DNA of 64,000 bases. It comes from a virus. The notes below the pieces were generated by a model. It was given only the letters and a program-made list of their open reading frames with translations. It was not told the DNA's origin and ran no database searches. The stretch lies in IMG/VR virus record IMGVR_UViG_3300033273_000833, positions 124,001-188,000 of that record; one strand, given 5' to 3'. Below, in pieces: positions 55,401 to 64,000 of the stretch (position 1 is its first letter; each line of letters opens with the position of its first letter). The position numbers and the translations under genes were made by a program.

Positions 55401-58400
55401 TACAGACTCTGGATCAGAATATTCAGATGAGCCATATTGATTATAAGCTTTAATTCTGTAATAATATTTTGTGCCCGCAGTTAAGTTTGTTATATCCAAA
55501 GATGATGAGCTTGTTCTGAATGAAGTATTGTAAGATCCTATAAAAGACGAAAAATTAATATCCGTAGATAAATTGAATTCATATTCGGTAGAATTTGGGT
55601 CTTCTCCCCAAGAAGCTGTAAATCCATAATAAGTACAGTTAGAAGGGGGGTTTAAGCCTTTTAATGAAGACTTGGATGGAGTTATTAAAGATGCTATACT
55701 GCTATAAGGACTCTTTCCGCAATCTCCATTAGAAGACCTGACTCTAAAATAATACTCTGTTTTTTCTTGCAAATTAGACAAAGAAATAGAAGTGTTAGAC
55801 AATTCTATTCCAGCATAGTTATCGATCAATGGACTCATTGTTTCTGATTTTGATAAATCAAAAATATATTTTATACCCGATCCCGCAGAGTTCCACAAGA
55901 CATTGAAAGAATTAGGAGTAGCAGAAGAGGTCCGTACATTTGTAGGAGTGGGAGGGGCAGTACAATCGCTTCCTGTTATAGAATTTTCTGATATACCACA
56001 ATCATTTACAGCCCTTATTCTATATATATAATTTTGTCCAGCGGTCAAGCCTACGACTTTTAAACTGTTATTATTTACAGACTTAGAATTATAATTTATT
56101 AAATTTGGATTAAAATTATTAGATTCGAGTGAAACATCAACTTCATAACTTTCTGCTCCGTCAACGTCGTTCCATTTTATAAGTATAGATGTCTGCTCTG
56201 TTGTTGGAGATTCGATGAGTAGAGGGGGCGGAGGTATTGTTACTTTATATTTATCGTCAGAATAATCACCTGAGCCTGTTGCGTTAATAGCTCTTACTCT
56301 GTACCAGTATCTGGTTCCTGCTAGTAAATTAGAAATAACATAACTATTTGTAGAAGATGTTTTTGTTGTATTGTAAATCGGAAAGCCATTTGAGTCAATA
56401 GAATTAGTATATTGTATTTCATACTGCGAAGTTCCGTCTAGGTCTGGCCAGGAAAGCTTGAATCCATAAAGGGTGCATGTGTCTGCCGTAATGTTTTTAA
56501 CTTTATCTGGTATTAGCGTGATTGTTTCAGGTGATGTTCCAGATGTTTCTCCGCAATCGTTTTCTACATGCAATACAACAGAATATGTACCTCCTTTGTT
56601 TAGTCCAGTTACCTCCATTGAGGTATGATCAGTTCTCTTTCGGTTATATTGAGAAAGAGGGGTTGATGATCCTGAAGGGTAAACTGAAACCATGTAACCA
56701 TCATTTAATTTAGAAGGATCCCAGCTTAGCATAAACTCTGTCTCTAGGATATTTGAAAAAGTAATGTTTGTTGGCTTTGGTGGGCGGCTTTGTGTTTTTG
56801 AAATAGCGGAATTAGAACTAGAGCCAGAATTATTGACCGCTCTTACTCGTGAGTAAAAATTAGTTCCAGCTTCTAGCTCTTGTATTAAGTAGCTATTTTG
56901 TGTTACAAGATAGGAGTCTAACACTAAATTGTCAAAATTAGGATCGTCAGATAAATCTATGAGGTAATGATTTGACCCTTTAGAGTTAGTCCAATTTAAT
57001 CTAAAACCAAAGCTTGGAGTGTCTTGACAGTCTGAGAATCCAGTAATTATAGGGTCGGCTGGGATTGTTATTGTTTCCACTACATTAGACCAGTCAGAAA
57101 TCTCTCCATTTTCATTTTTTGATCTTATGCGATAATAATAAACTGTTCCTGCTTCTAGACCGCATAATTCATATGAATGCAGAATTTGTTCATTACTATC
57201 CCCTTGAAAAGGCATTCGGTCAAGAACTTTATTATTTATGTTAAAATAAGGATCCTCTTTTGATACATCAATTTCATATTCATGATCAATTATATGCCCT
57301 TTCCAGTTTAATGTTAAGCACTCTTGTTGGTGATTTGTTGGTAGCTTTGCCTGAGGTATATAAACAGGCATAGTCGGTTCTTTACATTCTTTAATTTCTG
57401 TAACTGGTGGAACTTCAAAATCTCCTGTTAATTTGCCAGATATAATCGACTCATCAAGAAAATTGTAATAACCTTTGTAACTTAGGGAAATTTCTAATTG
57501 TTCGTTAGCTGAAGCTGTAATATTTTCTGCAAGAAGTCTAGCATTAGGTATATTGTATGACCCTATAACAGATGTATTGTCTGAATTTTTAACTAAAATT
57601 GTTAAGTCTTTTTTGTGTGGACTTGTTTGCTGAATGAGGTAGTCAAAGACATTTTTAGCTTCATAATCATCTATATGTAAAACAATTTCAGCATTAACTT
57701 CATATGGAGGTATGGCTTGAACTTCTACTGGTCTATCTCTACCAACAACATATACAGGCTCTCTTGGTGTAGAAAGGGAGTATGTGAAGCTCTGAACTCT
57801 ATTAGTTTCGGTTCCAAATCCTGATACATGTATTGATCCTTGATCGGGTATTTGAATTATGTCCCCCTCTTCTTCGGGAAATAAAACAGGATCTGCAGGT
57901 ATTGGGTGGTCGCCGTCTTGACTAATCCAATTAAAGTCTATCCAGTCTTTAGCGTCTAGTTTTATTACTCCAGGATCTGTTGTGATTCCTGTAGTCAATA
58001 TTCCTGTTTCTAATAGATTTTTAAATAAGCCTACCTCTGTGTGATCTAGAGTTGAGTTGTAATTTTTGACTGCATTCTTTTCAACCGTTCTGGACTTGCC
58101 CCCAATGTTTCCAAATACAACAATTTGAGATGATACATTTGGAATTGCACCTACAGAACAAGAAACAGAATACTCTTCAAGATATCCGCTGACAAAATCA
58201 AAACTTGTACCATTATAATAAATTCCACCGTTAAAACCACATTCTCCTGTATAATTTAGAAGAGGGTCTCTTGTAATTAAACTTCTTTCAATAGAAAAAT
58301 TACCCTGTAGGGGAGCATTGACCAAGCTATCAAAGTACCCATGACCTAAAACGTTGAGGGGCTCTTCATTAATCTGGTAGCCACCATCAATCGAAGTTAC

Positions 58401-58463
58401 TCCAGAAACTTCGTAATGTTCTAGGAAAAACTTTTGTTCGTAATTGAAATTGGCTCCATTCAT
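52452..58463 (-). CDS. Giant tail protein: tube-like N-terminus plus about 17 FN3 domains, 2003 aa
   Basis: Residues 1-360 contain two tail-tube-like parts (one with EPVYVVGRDRPVEV shared with gene 46640). From about 370 to 1960 follow about 17 fibronectin type III domains, each with a core W and a YYxRxxAxN-type strand. Two domain types alternate: one with Cys near its first strand (xCxxxGFxxxW), the next with CGxS near its end. Lies directly downstream of the tape measure; a decorated tail or tip spike component. Confidence 0.75.
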   Translation of the reverse strand: MNGANFNYEQKFFLEHYEVSGVTSIDGGYQINEEPLNVLGHGYFDSLVNAPLQGNFSIERSLITRDPLLNYTGECGFNGGIYYNGTSFDFVSGYLEEYSVSCSVGAIPNVSSQIVVFGNIGGKSRTVEKNAVKNYNSTLDHTEVGLFKNLLETGILTTGITTDPGVIKLDAKDWIDFNWISQDGDHPIPADPVLFPEEEGDIIQIPDQGSIHVSGFGTETNRVQSFTYSLSTPREPVYVVGRDRPVEVQAIPPYEVNAEIVLHIDDYEAKNVFDYLIQQTSPHKKDLTILVKNSDNTSVIGSYNIPNARLLAENITASANEQLEISLSYKGYYNFLDESIISGKLTGDFEVPPVTEIKECKEPTMPVYIPQAKLPTNHQQECLTLNWKGHIIDHEYEIDVSKEDPYFNINNKVLDRMPFQGDSNEQILHSYELCGLEAGTVYYYRIRSKNENGEISDWSNVVETITIPADPIITGFSDCQDTPSFGFRLNWTNSKGSNHYLIDLSDDPNFDNLVLDSYLVTQNSYLIQELEAGTNFYSRVRAVNNSGSSSNSAISKTQSRPPKPTNITFSNILETEFMLSWDPSKLNDGYMVSVYPSGSSTPLSQYNRKRTDHTSMEVTGLNKGGTYSVVLHVENDCGETSGTSPETITLIPDKVKNITADTCTLYGFKLSWPDLDGTSQYEIQYTNSIDSNGFPIYNTTKTSSTNSYVISNLLAGTRYWYRVRAINATGSGDYSDDKYKVTIPPPPLLIESPTTEQTSILIKWNDVDGAESYEVDVSLESNNFNPNLINYNSKSVNNNSLKVVGLTAGQNYIYRIRAVNDCGISENSITGSDCTAPPTPTNVRTSSATPNSFNVLWNSAGSGIKYIFDLSKSETMSPLIDNYAGIELSNTSISLSNLQEKTEYYFRVRSSNGDCGKSPYSSIASLITPSKSSLKGLNPPSNCTYYGFTASWGEDPNSTEYEFNLSTDINFSSFIGSYNTSFRTSSSSLDITNLTAGTKYYYRIKAYNQYGSSEYSDPESVQMAPSAPTITTDNITADSFQISLSEPNSVISYEVDISTSSTFSSFIDDFQSKETTDTTISVNGLSSNTRYYIRARAKNLGCGLSLNSSSVNVLTASMPSTPAGLSSANCSYYGITASWNAAANASEYNLVLSEDPNFSFFEGGYTQGFLTSSTSEVITNLDPGKKYHYKVRSKNSFGYSEYSPSKNFLTFPQTPSLNINSTSIDSVSLSWNSVQSASNYIIFYRKDGVSTYSEISTTDTAYTINGLDSDQKYFIYIKSENDGCGESQASSVQDFTTKSLASSVVGLSKVDCFLGGFEVDWTATSSADYYRVNLYINANLITFVNSYQNSVKFNNLLDGTQYRVTVQAGNEYGLSSESSPLYVTTKPAAPSNLSISSFSDTSITATWDSSASANQYIVDISTNPNFSSVLESVTTALTSTTFTTGIQQDSNYYIRVSASNSSCGEGAKSSSISLTTNSSAPSAVTGIETSNCNYTDTSFGFTLDWIASQNATSYEVNLSTSSSFSSFVNGFDTSHSTASTSIVFTGLLGGTTYYFRIKAKNKDSETSYSNSEYIITIPNEVSNFRYTDIGCDNCADIAWDSSTGVNGYKLYVATDSSFTDTIADYGHKEISQSDTTHEICNLSKGTTYYVKIVPYNDCGEGSASEIIIITPPEVPTTRISSQIAATSFTASWSYPDGVSYFKFYLSEVSDFSTVLASYDGIDVFTNNISVDGLTQNVYYSKVEAYNSLDLTCGASSVQTTTLIVSSPTATAATNNNVDCSETGHTFSATAASFTINWNAQAGASGYYIDLSENSDFSTFSSVQDSGGSEIYLENYEVSGGSSNSLDIKNLSTGTLYYYRVRSYNAEGDSLSSNIITVLTKPFRPGFTVSNGASGAGITLNFISTFSENTSNSSTTVSKYTIRVYTDENLNNLYFEDDFESNSVNLSSLSPGAQYYAIGVAENESGESCESAVFDFSSSKALLQQDESPILQQNSGIILLEDNN

Positions 58464-58478
58464 TACTTATTATATGTA

Positions 58479-61400
58479 TTATTTATTATTTTTCTGCAAG
58501 ACTCCACCTAATCTTTGTTGATCTGTTAAAATTTTAATAACAGCTTCTTCAATTTGTTTGGCTATACTATCTGCCTTGCCGTCAACGCTTCTGTTTACGC
58601 CGTTAGCTGTTTGCATATCATCGCTACCGCCTTCATATGTTGAGTTAGAGTTGCCTTTATTGTCAACTGTAACATTGATGTTAATATTACCTACGCCACC
58701 CCCAGAACCTCCACTGGACGTTTTAAATCCTCCGCCTCCTCCTGATGGTTTAGATTGTACAGCTAATAATATTTGTGATAATAAATCATTTTGTATTGTA
58801 GCTTGATCTACAAAATTAGAATTGTTTGAAATATTTGATACATTAGAAGAATTTTTTATGGATGATGAACTTGAGCTGGATGAATTATTTATTTCAGTAG
58901 ATTCAGATGTTTGGCGTTTATCAATTATATTTTGTACGCTATTAGATATCTCTTGAGAGATAGTAGTATTTTGATTTTTAATTTCTTCTAAAATTGATTG
59001 TAATATAGCAGATTGGTTTGTGTTGGGGTCAGAAGCTTCTCCTGTAGTTACGTTATTGGTAGTTTTTGATTCTATCGTCTCTTTTAATGTTTGAGTTTCG
59101 CTGCGAGTTGACTCCGCAGTCTCTCCCTGCATTATTAAAGTGTCTAGTATTTGCTGCAATAATTCTGATTGAGAGTCTATGTTGCTGCCTGCAGGCATTG
59201 ATATGTTTTTGCCTACAACCCCACCTCTGTTTAACCTTTGAGCATTGATACTGTTGAAGAAAGATAGTCCATGTTTTTTGACTGCATCTTTATTGATGAC
59301 AAATTCTCCTCCAGTCAAGAGTGTTGGGACATTTTTATCTGCTTCTCCACTTGGTCTAGTAACTTTGCCCCCAACGGCAAAACCAGTTAATCTTCGTTGG
59401 ACGTTATTAATTACTCCTGTAGCTCCAGATTTTGTTTTAGTTTCTGCTAAACCAGCTGCATTATTAGATAGTGGTGCCATATTTTGACCTAGCATAGCTG
59501 TTCCAGCTGAAGTGTTCCAGGAGGTGTTTTGCGAAGAAATTATACCTCCCACTGTCCCACCGCCGCCAATATCTTGAGCAAAGTTTGGAGTCTGAAATCC
59601 ACCAAAGAAACCAGAGCTTTGAGAGGCTATACCTAGTGAATTTACTTGGAAGCCAGAACCTGCAAATCTAGAATTGGCTGCATTACCCCCTCTTGAGAAT
59701 AAATTTTTAGTAAAACTGGTTGAGCCTCTTGTAGAACCTCCTGGGTTTTGACCTCCTCCAGTAAACGCTACATAAGCCTGAGGGTTACTAATTCCGTTCA
59801 TTGCAAAACGAGAACTAGCCTTGGCCATGTTTGGCATTCCTCCTGACATATAAACGTCTCCAGCATTAATGCCCATCTCACTCATTACGGCTCCAGAGTG
59901 TTTTTGAAAAGTTTCTGGTCTTAAGGGGCCTGTTGGTACGTTTGCCTCAGCTCTTACTCCTTGTTCTAAGCCCATTGTGTTTGATGCTTTTGCTATTTGG
60001 GTACTTTGAACTGCGCTCTGTATTTGAGACATCCCAAAACTAATTGCTGCGCCTATTAAGGCTTGTTTTATGGCATTTTTAATAGCCTTTCTTCGCTGCT
60101 CTCTATATTTTCTTAAAGCTTCAACATTTCTATCGTAAGCGCCAACTGCATCAAGAGCTTGCTGTTTAGCTTGCATAACCTCATCAGCAACGGGACCGCT
60201 AATTAAACCAAGTCCAGATAATTTAGCGCTTTCATCTTCGAGCTGCATATTTATTCCACGACCAGGTATAGCTTGGCCATAATCATCGACAGCTCCTGTA
60301 GAAGAAATCACATCTCTAGCTCCTGAGGTTCCTGTTTGTCTGGCAAATGACATTAAGTTATCTCTACCTTCAATGTTACCCGCTTCAAAAGTTCCTGCTT
60401 GACCAAAAGATGATACTAAAAATCCGCCTTCACCAGTTTGAGCCTCTAATTCTCTTGTAGGATCTGCAGGCCCAACTGTACCCCCTTGGTTTCTTTGCTT
60501 AACTGTGCCTGAGTTGATGGCTGTTAAAAAATCTTTTCCATATTTATTGACTGCAGATTTACGAATAACATATTCTCCACTATTCAACATTGCTGGAACG
60601 TCATCTTTTGTACCGCTACCTCCGTAAACTTCACCCCCGTCACTTCTTCTCACTACTCCTCCTTTAGAAAATAATTTAAAACTATTACCCATTGTAGCTC
60701 CTATTCCAGTGTTAATGGCTCCTAGAATTTGATCGGCTAATCTTCTTTGTATGGCTTGGTTTAAAGTATTTAAAAAAGATAGAGCGACATCTTGGAATGC
60801 ATCCCCCCAGGATTTTATTCCTGCTCCAGCTTCAGTTAGAGCTTTTGCCATATTGTCGGCGAATGTTCTTGGCAAATCTCTGCCTAGGGTTTCGTAAAAT
60901 GTCGTTTCGCTAGTTTTTACGGCACTATCATTTAAGGCAACCCCTGAAAGGAAAGCCTCTCTTTTTCCCATTGGAGTGAAGCCTCCTGCCTGCATAGATG
61001 CTCTAGCTGTAGGACTAGATATGTCATACTGTTTTTGTAGGTCTAGCATTCCTCGTGCATAACCAGTTGAGTCTCCTTTTAGCTGCATTTTCCTCAAACT
61101 CTCTACAGTATTTTCTGTTTCATTCTTAAGTTTTGAAAAAACGTTGGTACTTTTTCTGATGTTTTCTCTTTCTTTTTCTCTGTCTAAAACTCCTTCTTTA
61201 ATTATTTCCGCTTCCTTCATTTTATCTTGAGCTAATTGACTCATGTTAGTGGTCAATTGCACTGCTTGATTAGATAGATCAGGGAAATCATTAGCTAAAG
61301 AGTCAAACTTATCTTGTATTTCACCTAAAGGTAAATCGCTTAAATCTCCTGCAGCCTCAGAAAAGCCAGGGCTTGTTCCTGCAAGTTTAATAAGTTGCTG

Positions 61401-64000
61401 TTTTAAAAGACCTCCAACCTCTTCGTGTATTCCTTTTTGTGATTGAGATAACTCTCCTGAAGGCGGAAGCTTACCAAAAATTTGAGAAAGTCTATTGTTT
61501 AAATTAGCTCCTTGATTAACTTCTGTTGAATCGTTTGAAATATCTGAAAGAGGCTTATTAAAATCTATAATTCTTTGTTGCTTGCGCAGGTTTGAAATTT
61601 CACTGTTTAGTGCAGAAATTTCACTGTCAAAATCTTCTAATGTTTTTGTGTTTTCTTTTGTAGCCTTATCTTCAGAAATTGACTTTTGTTGTTGGTTCCA
61701 ATCTGCAAAAGCTAAACTTAAATCTCCTGGTTGAGAAAAGTTTCTTTGATTTTGTGATATAGCTTTCATTATTGGGTTTTGTCCTGAAAATTTATTTCCA
61801 TAACCAAGGGCGCTAATAAAATCTACTTGAGGCAATTGTTTTTGCGCTACTTTATTTACTGTTTTACTATTTGAGGCTAATTTTTCTTCAGCCTGTTTTG
61901 CCATTTCTAATGCAACTTTATCATTTTGCAGCTTTTTTATTTGAGACTCTTTATTTTTAATTTCATCAGATATTTCGGAGGAAGATTTACTTGGGTAAGG
62001 CCCATCTTCTGTTTTGTATGGCCCGCCTGATAGAACGTTTACTAGGTCGCGGTTTGTTTTTTCAAGATCGTAGATAGATTTCTCTAAGGTTTTATTTGCA
62101 GATATCAATCTATCCTGGATAGCTTGGTCTTTAAGCATGTTTGTAAAGATTTTTTCTGATTCTAGAGCTATGTTGACTTTTAGATTTTTTAAATCTTCTT
62201 TAGCTAGTAAATCTTGTTTTTGCAGATTAAGTAATTCTTGAGCTCCTTCACCTACTGCAGGGAATGGAGTGTTAAACCTTCTTTCAATTGCTCCTTTGGT
62301 TCTAATATTAGATATATCTTGCTCGAATTGTTGTTTAGAAATTTCATTTAATCTCTTCTGTATTTGAGAATTTAATTGCTGCATCAGGCCAGACCTTTTT
62401 GCGTTTATAAGCTTTATTTGTTCATCTACTTCGGCTTGGTCTTTCTGTATTTGAAGATCAGCATCTAGAAGAGCGTTTTTATCTTTGTAGCCATCAATCA
62501 AGCCTCTGATTTGACTTAATAGCTCTCGACCTTCTGAAAGTGATCCTTCTAACCCAAGCAGAGTCTCTAATTTTTCGGGAGAATCTACAAGAGTCTCAAC
62601 TATTTCACTGTTTGCGTTTTCAATTAAATTAGCAAATTTTTCTATGTTATCTTGAGTTGCGCCCTGTGCTCTAATTTTTTTCAAGACATCTGTTAGTAAT
62701 TTTTGTCGAACAGATTCTAGGTTTTCTGATTTAGCAAGACTGTTAGCTGCTTGAGCTTGGGTTTTTTCAAATTCTGTTTCAAGCTTTATTCTGTTGCTGA
62801 CGGATTGATTTAAAGATTTATATTGTAGGGCGTATTTATTTATTTCTTGTTTAATTTTTAAATTACTTCTTAGGAATTTAAAGGCTGTAGCACTTTTATT
62901 TGCTGCATCTTTAATGTTTCTTTCAAGCTGCAAAAAAGCATTAAGCGTATTTACTTCAACAACACCCGTCTCTTCCGTAATCTTTGTGGTTTTTTTGGCT
63001 TGTTCGGCTTGTTTGAGTATTTCTTCTTTAAATTTAGAAAAATTTTCATCTTTAGCTATTTTTTCAACTATAGTTTTTAGATCATTAAACTCTTGACTTG
63101 TTTCGTCTAAACCTGTATTTAGGATACTTGTGAGTTTCGTAACGTATTTGTCTGTGATTTCATTGCCTTTATCACCTGGACCAAATACAAATTCAGGCTC
63201 CCTTGACGGGGATTCCAGGGCTTTCAGTTTTGAAATCTTATCTTGATCTGAGAAAATATCACTGAGTTGAGATATGGCTTTGTTCTGTCCTGATTTCCCT
63301 AAGACTTTAGATACTGCTTCAAGAGACTCTCTCGTGGAAAGGCCTGACGTTTTCGAAGCTTGAGCTTTTTCGAAATCTTTTATGATTTCTTTCATTCTGT
63401 TAATACTAACTGGCCCAGCCATACTTTCCATTTCGAGCTGCTCTCCAACGGTTCTATTATTGACTAATACTCCTTGCTTAGATGTGCTTTTGATAATATC
63501 TTGCAGTTTTTTGGCTATTTCCGTGGAGCTTAACCCTTGGGTATTTTGTATTTTTTCTAGCTGACCTATGGTATTATTTAATTCAGTTTGAATGGCTACG
63601 GATTGCTGTACGGCTTCGCTAAGTTCTTCTTGCGTTAATTCTGATTTGCCTAGTGCAGAAATTAAACCTCCTGCTCCTCCAATTGCAGCTCCAACGGCGG
63701 AGCCTACAGCTGTACCTATTACAGGAACAATACTGCCTATAGCTCCTCCCAATAAAGCACCACTTGACATTCCTGTTGTGATGCTTCCTGCCGCGCTACT
63801 TAAAACTCTTTGGGAACCAGTCATTGATGTCCTATCTCCACCAAAAGCTTGACTTAATCCTTGATCAATTAGTCCTCCAGCCATTGGCAAACCTATTGTT
63901 GCGCCGAACCCTTGAGTAAAGTTTCCAAAACCTCTTACTCCTCTAGCAAAAGTTCCTTGAGATTGCTGGAAGCGATTAAGTCTGCTGCCTATCAGCCCTT
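58479..64000 (-). CDS. Tape measure protein (5' end outside window)
   Basis: The frame stays open from 58479 to the window edge at 64000, beyond a TTG at 63890, so the protein has at least 1839 residues. It has Gly-zipper hydrophobic segments, long coiled coils, and two copies of the tape-measure pattern GGxVxxPSGxxDxxVPxLLxxGEFVI with a conserved Lys/His helix. A DDYGQAIPGRGI segment matches the anchor of the fibre genes. It sets tail length and helps DNA passage. Confidence 0.85.
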   Translation of the reverse strand, partial: GLIGSRLNRFQQSQGTFARGVRGFGNFTQGFGATIGLPMAGGLIDQGLSQAFGGDRTSMTGSQRVLSSAAGSITTGMSSGALLGGAIGSIVPVIGTAVGSAVGAAIGGAGGLISALGKSELTQEELSEAVQQSVAIQTELNNTIGQLEKIQNTQGLSSTEIAKKLQDIIKSTSKQGVLVNNRTVGEQLEMESMAGPVSINRMKEIIKDFEKAQASKTSGLSTRESLEAVSKVLGKSGQNKAISQLSDIFSDQDKISKLKALESPSREPEFVFGPGDKGNEITDKYVTKLTSILNTGLDETSQEFNDLKTIVEKIAKDENFSKFKEEILKQAEQAKKTTKITEETGVVEVNTLNAFLQLERNIKDAANKSATAFKFLRSNLKIKQEINKYALQYKSLNQSVSNRIKLETEFEKTQAQAANSLAKSENLESVRQKLLTDVLKKIRAQGATQDNIEKFANLIENANSEIVETLVDSPEKLETLLGLEGSLSEGRELLSQIRGLIDGYKDKNALLDADLQIQKDQAEVDEQIKLINAKRSGLMQQLNSQIQKRLNEISKQQFEQDISNIRTKGAIERRFNTPFPAVGEGAQELLNLQKQDLLAKEDLKNLKVNIALESEKIFTNMLKDQAIQDRLISANKTLEKSIYDLEKTNRDLVNVLSGGPYKTEDGPYPSKSSSEISDEIKNKESQIKKLQNDKVALEMAKQAEEKLASNSKTVNKVAQKQLPQVDFISALGYGNKFSGQNPIMKAISQNQRNFSQPGDLSLAFADWNQQQKSISEDKATKENTKTLEDFDSEISALNSEISNLRKQQRIIDFNKPLSDISNDSTEVNQGANLNNRLSQIFGKLPPSGELSQSQKGIHEEVGGLLKQQLIKLAGTSPGFSEAAGDLSDLPLGEIQDKFDSLANDFPDLSNQAVQLTTNMSQLAQDKMKEAEIIKEGVLDREKERENIRKSTNVFSKLKNETENTVESLRKMQLKGDSTGYARGMLDLQKQYDISSPTARASMQAGGFTPMGKREAFLSGVALNDSAVKTSETTFYETLGRDLPRTFADNMAKALTEAGAGIKSWGDAFQDVALSFLNTLNQAIQRRLADQILGAINTGIGATMGNSFKLFSKGGVVRRSDGGEVYGGSGTKDDVPAMLNSGEYVIRKSAVNKYGKDFLTAINSGTVKQRNQGGTVGPADPTRELEAQTGEGGFLVSSFGQAGTFEAGNIEGRDNLMSFARQTGTSGARDVISSTGAVDDYGQAIPGRGINMQLEDESAKLSGLGLISGPVADEVMQAKQQALDAVGAYDRNVEALRKYREQRRKAIKNAIKQALIGAAISFGMSQIQSAVQSTQIAKASNTMGLEQGVRAEANVPTGPLRPETFQKHSGAVMSEMGINAGDVYMSGGMPNMAKASSRFAMNGISNPQAYVAFTGGGQNPGGSTRGSTSFTKNLFSRGGNAANSRFAGSGFQVNSLGIASQSSGFFGGFQTPNFAQDIGGGGTVGGIISSQNTSWNTSAGTAMLGQNMAPLSNNAAGLAETKTKSGATGVINNVQRRLTGFAVGGKVTRPSGEADKNVPTLLTGGEFVINKDAVKKHGLSFFNSINAQRLNRGGVVGKNISMPAGSNIDSQSELLQQILDTLIMQGETAESTRSETQTLKETIESKTTNNVTTGEASDPNTNQSAILQSILEEIKNQNTTISQEISNSVQNIIDKRQTSESTEINNSSSSSSSSIKNSSNVSNISNNSNFVDQATIQNDLLSQILLAVQSKPSGGGGGFKTSSGGSGGGVGNININVTVDNKGNSNSTYEGGSDDMQTANGVNRSVDGKADSIAKQIEEAVIKILTDQQRLGGVLQKNNK

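Overview
The window is a piece of an AT-rich, tightly packed tailed bacteriophage genome (Caudoviricetes). Terminase, portal, prohead protease/scaffold, capsid, tape-measure and fibre genes are all present, together with rIIA/rIIB homologues and dozens of very small overlapping genes. No integrase, repressor or other lysogeny gene is visible, so a virulent lifestyle is likely. No tail sheath is seen in the visible part, which favours a long non-contractile tail, but the tail operon runs off the right edge. The host cannot be named from this sequence; promoters are classical TTGACA/TATAAT type, and the phage encodes a lipoprotein with a bacterial lipobox.

Layout. (1) 1-11.5 kb: plus-strand block of about 45 tiny genes (10-200 codons), mostly of unknown function, including an AbrB-like protein, a nucleotidyltransferase of the TagD type, several one-helix membrane miniproteins and one virion protein (10099-10908). 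(2) 11.6-15.6 kb: rIIA, rIIB, a lipoprotein and a small acidic protein. (3) 15.6-16.2 kb: gene-poor AT-rich region with 10-bp-phased G-rich iterons, a candidate origin. (4) 16.2-18.2 kb: small genes around a stand-alone GC-rich structured RNA (about 17494-17834) with its own promoter and terminator. (5) 18.2-28.4 kb: accessory region of short plus- and minus-strand genes (DUF932, GP88 and others), punctuated by eight copies of an intergenic repeat. (6) 28.5-46.6 kb: late region with an aspartyl hydroxylase-like enzyme, tail proteins on the minus strand, PhoH, a GAF protein, a phage sigma factor, a prolyl hydroxylase-like enzyme, a zinc-finger/ERCC4 nuclease, terminase, portal, protease/scaffold, decoration and capsid, then neck and tail-tip genes. 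(7) 46.6-64 kb: minus-strand tail operon (tape measure, giant FN3 protein, fibres with S74 chaperones).

The most striking feature is the transcription/translation architecture. About 29 early promoters put the -10 hexamer only 5-10 nt (usually 6-7) before the start codon, so the mRNAs should be leaderless. A second motif, GTGTAAT, stands exactly 7 nt before the start of many virion genes (including two isolated in the early block) and is probably the late promoter read by the phage-encoded sigma factor at 33606-34322. Genes with long leaders and Shine-Dalgarno sites are the exceptions: rIIA, rIIB, capsid, decoration protein and a few others. The promoter rule was used here to correct many start codons.
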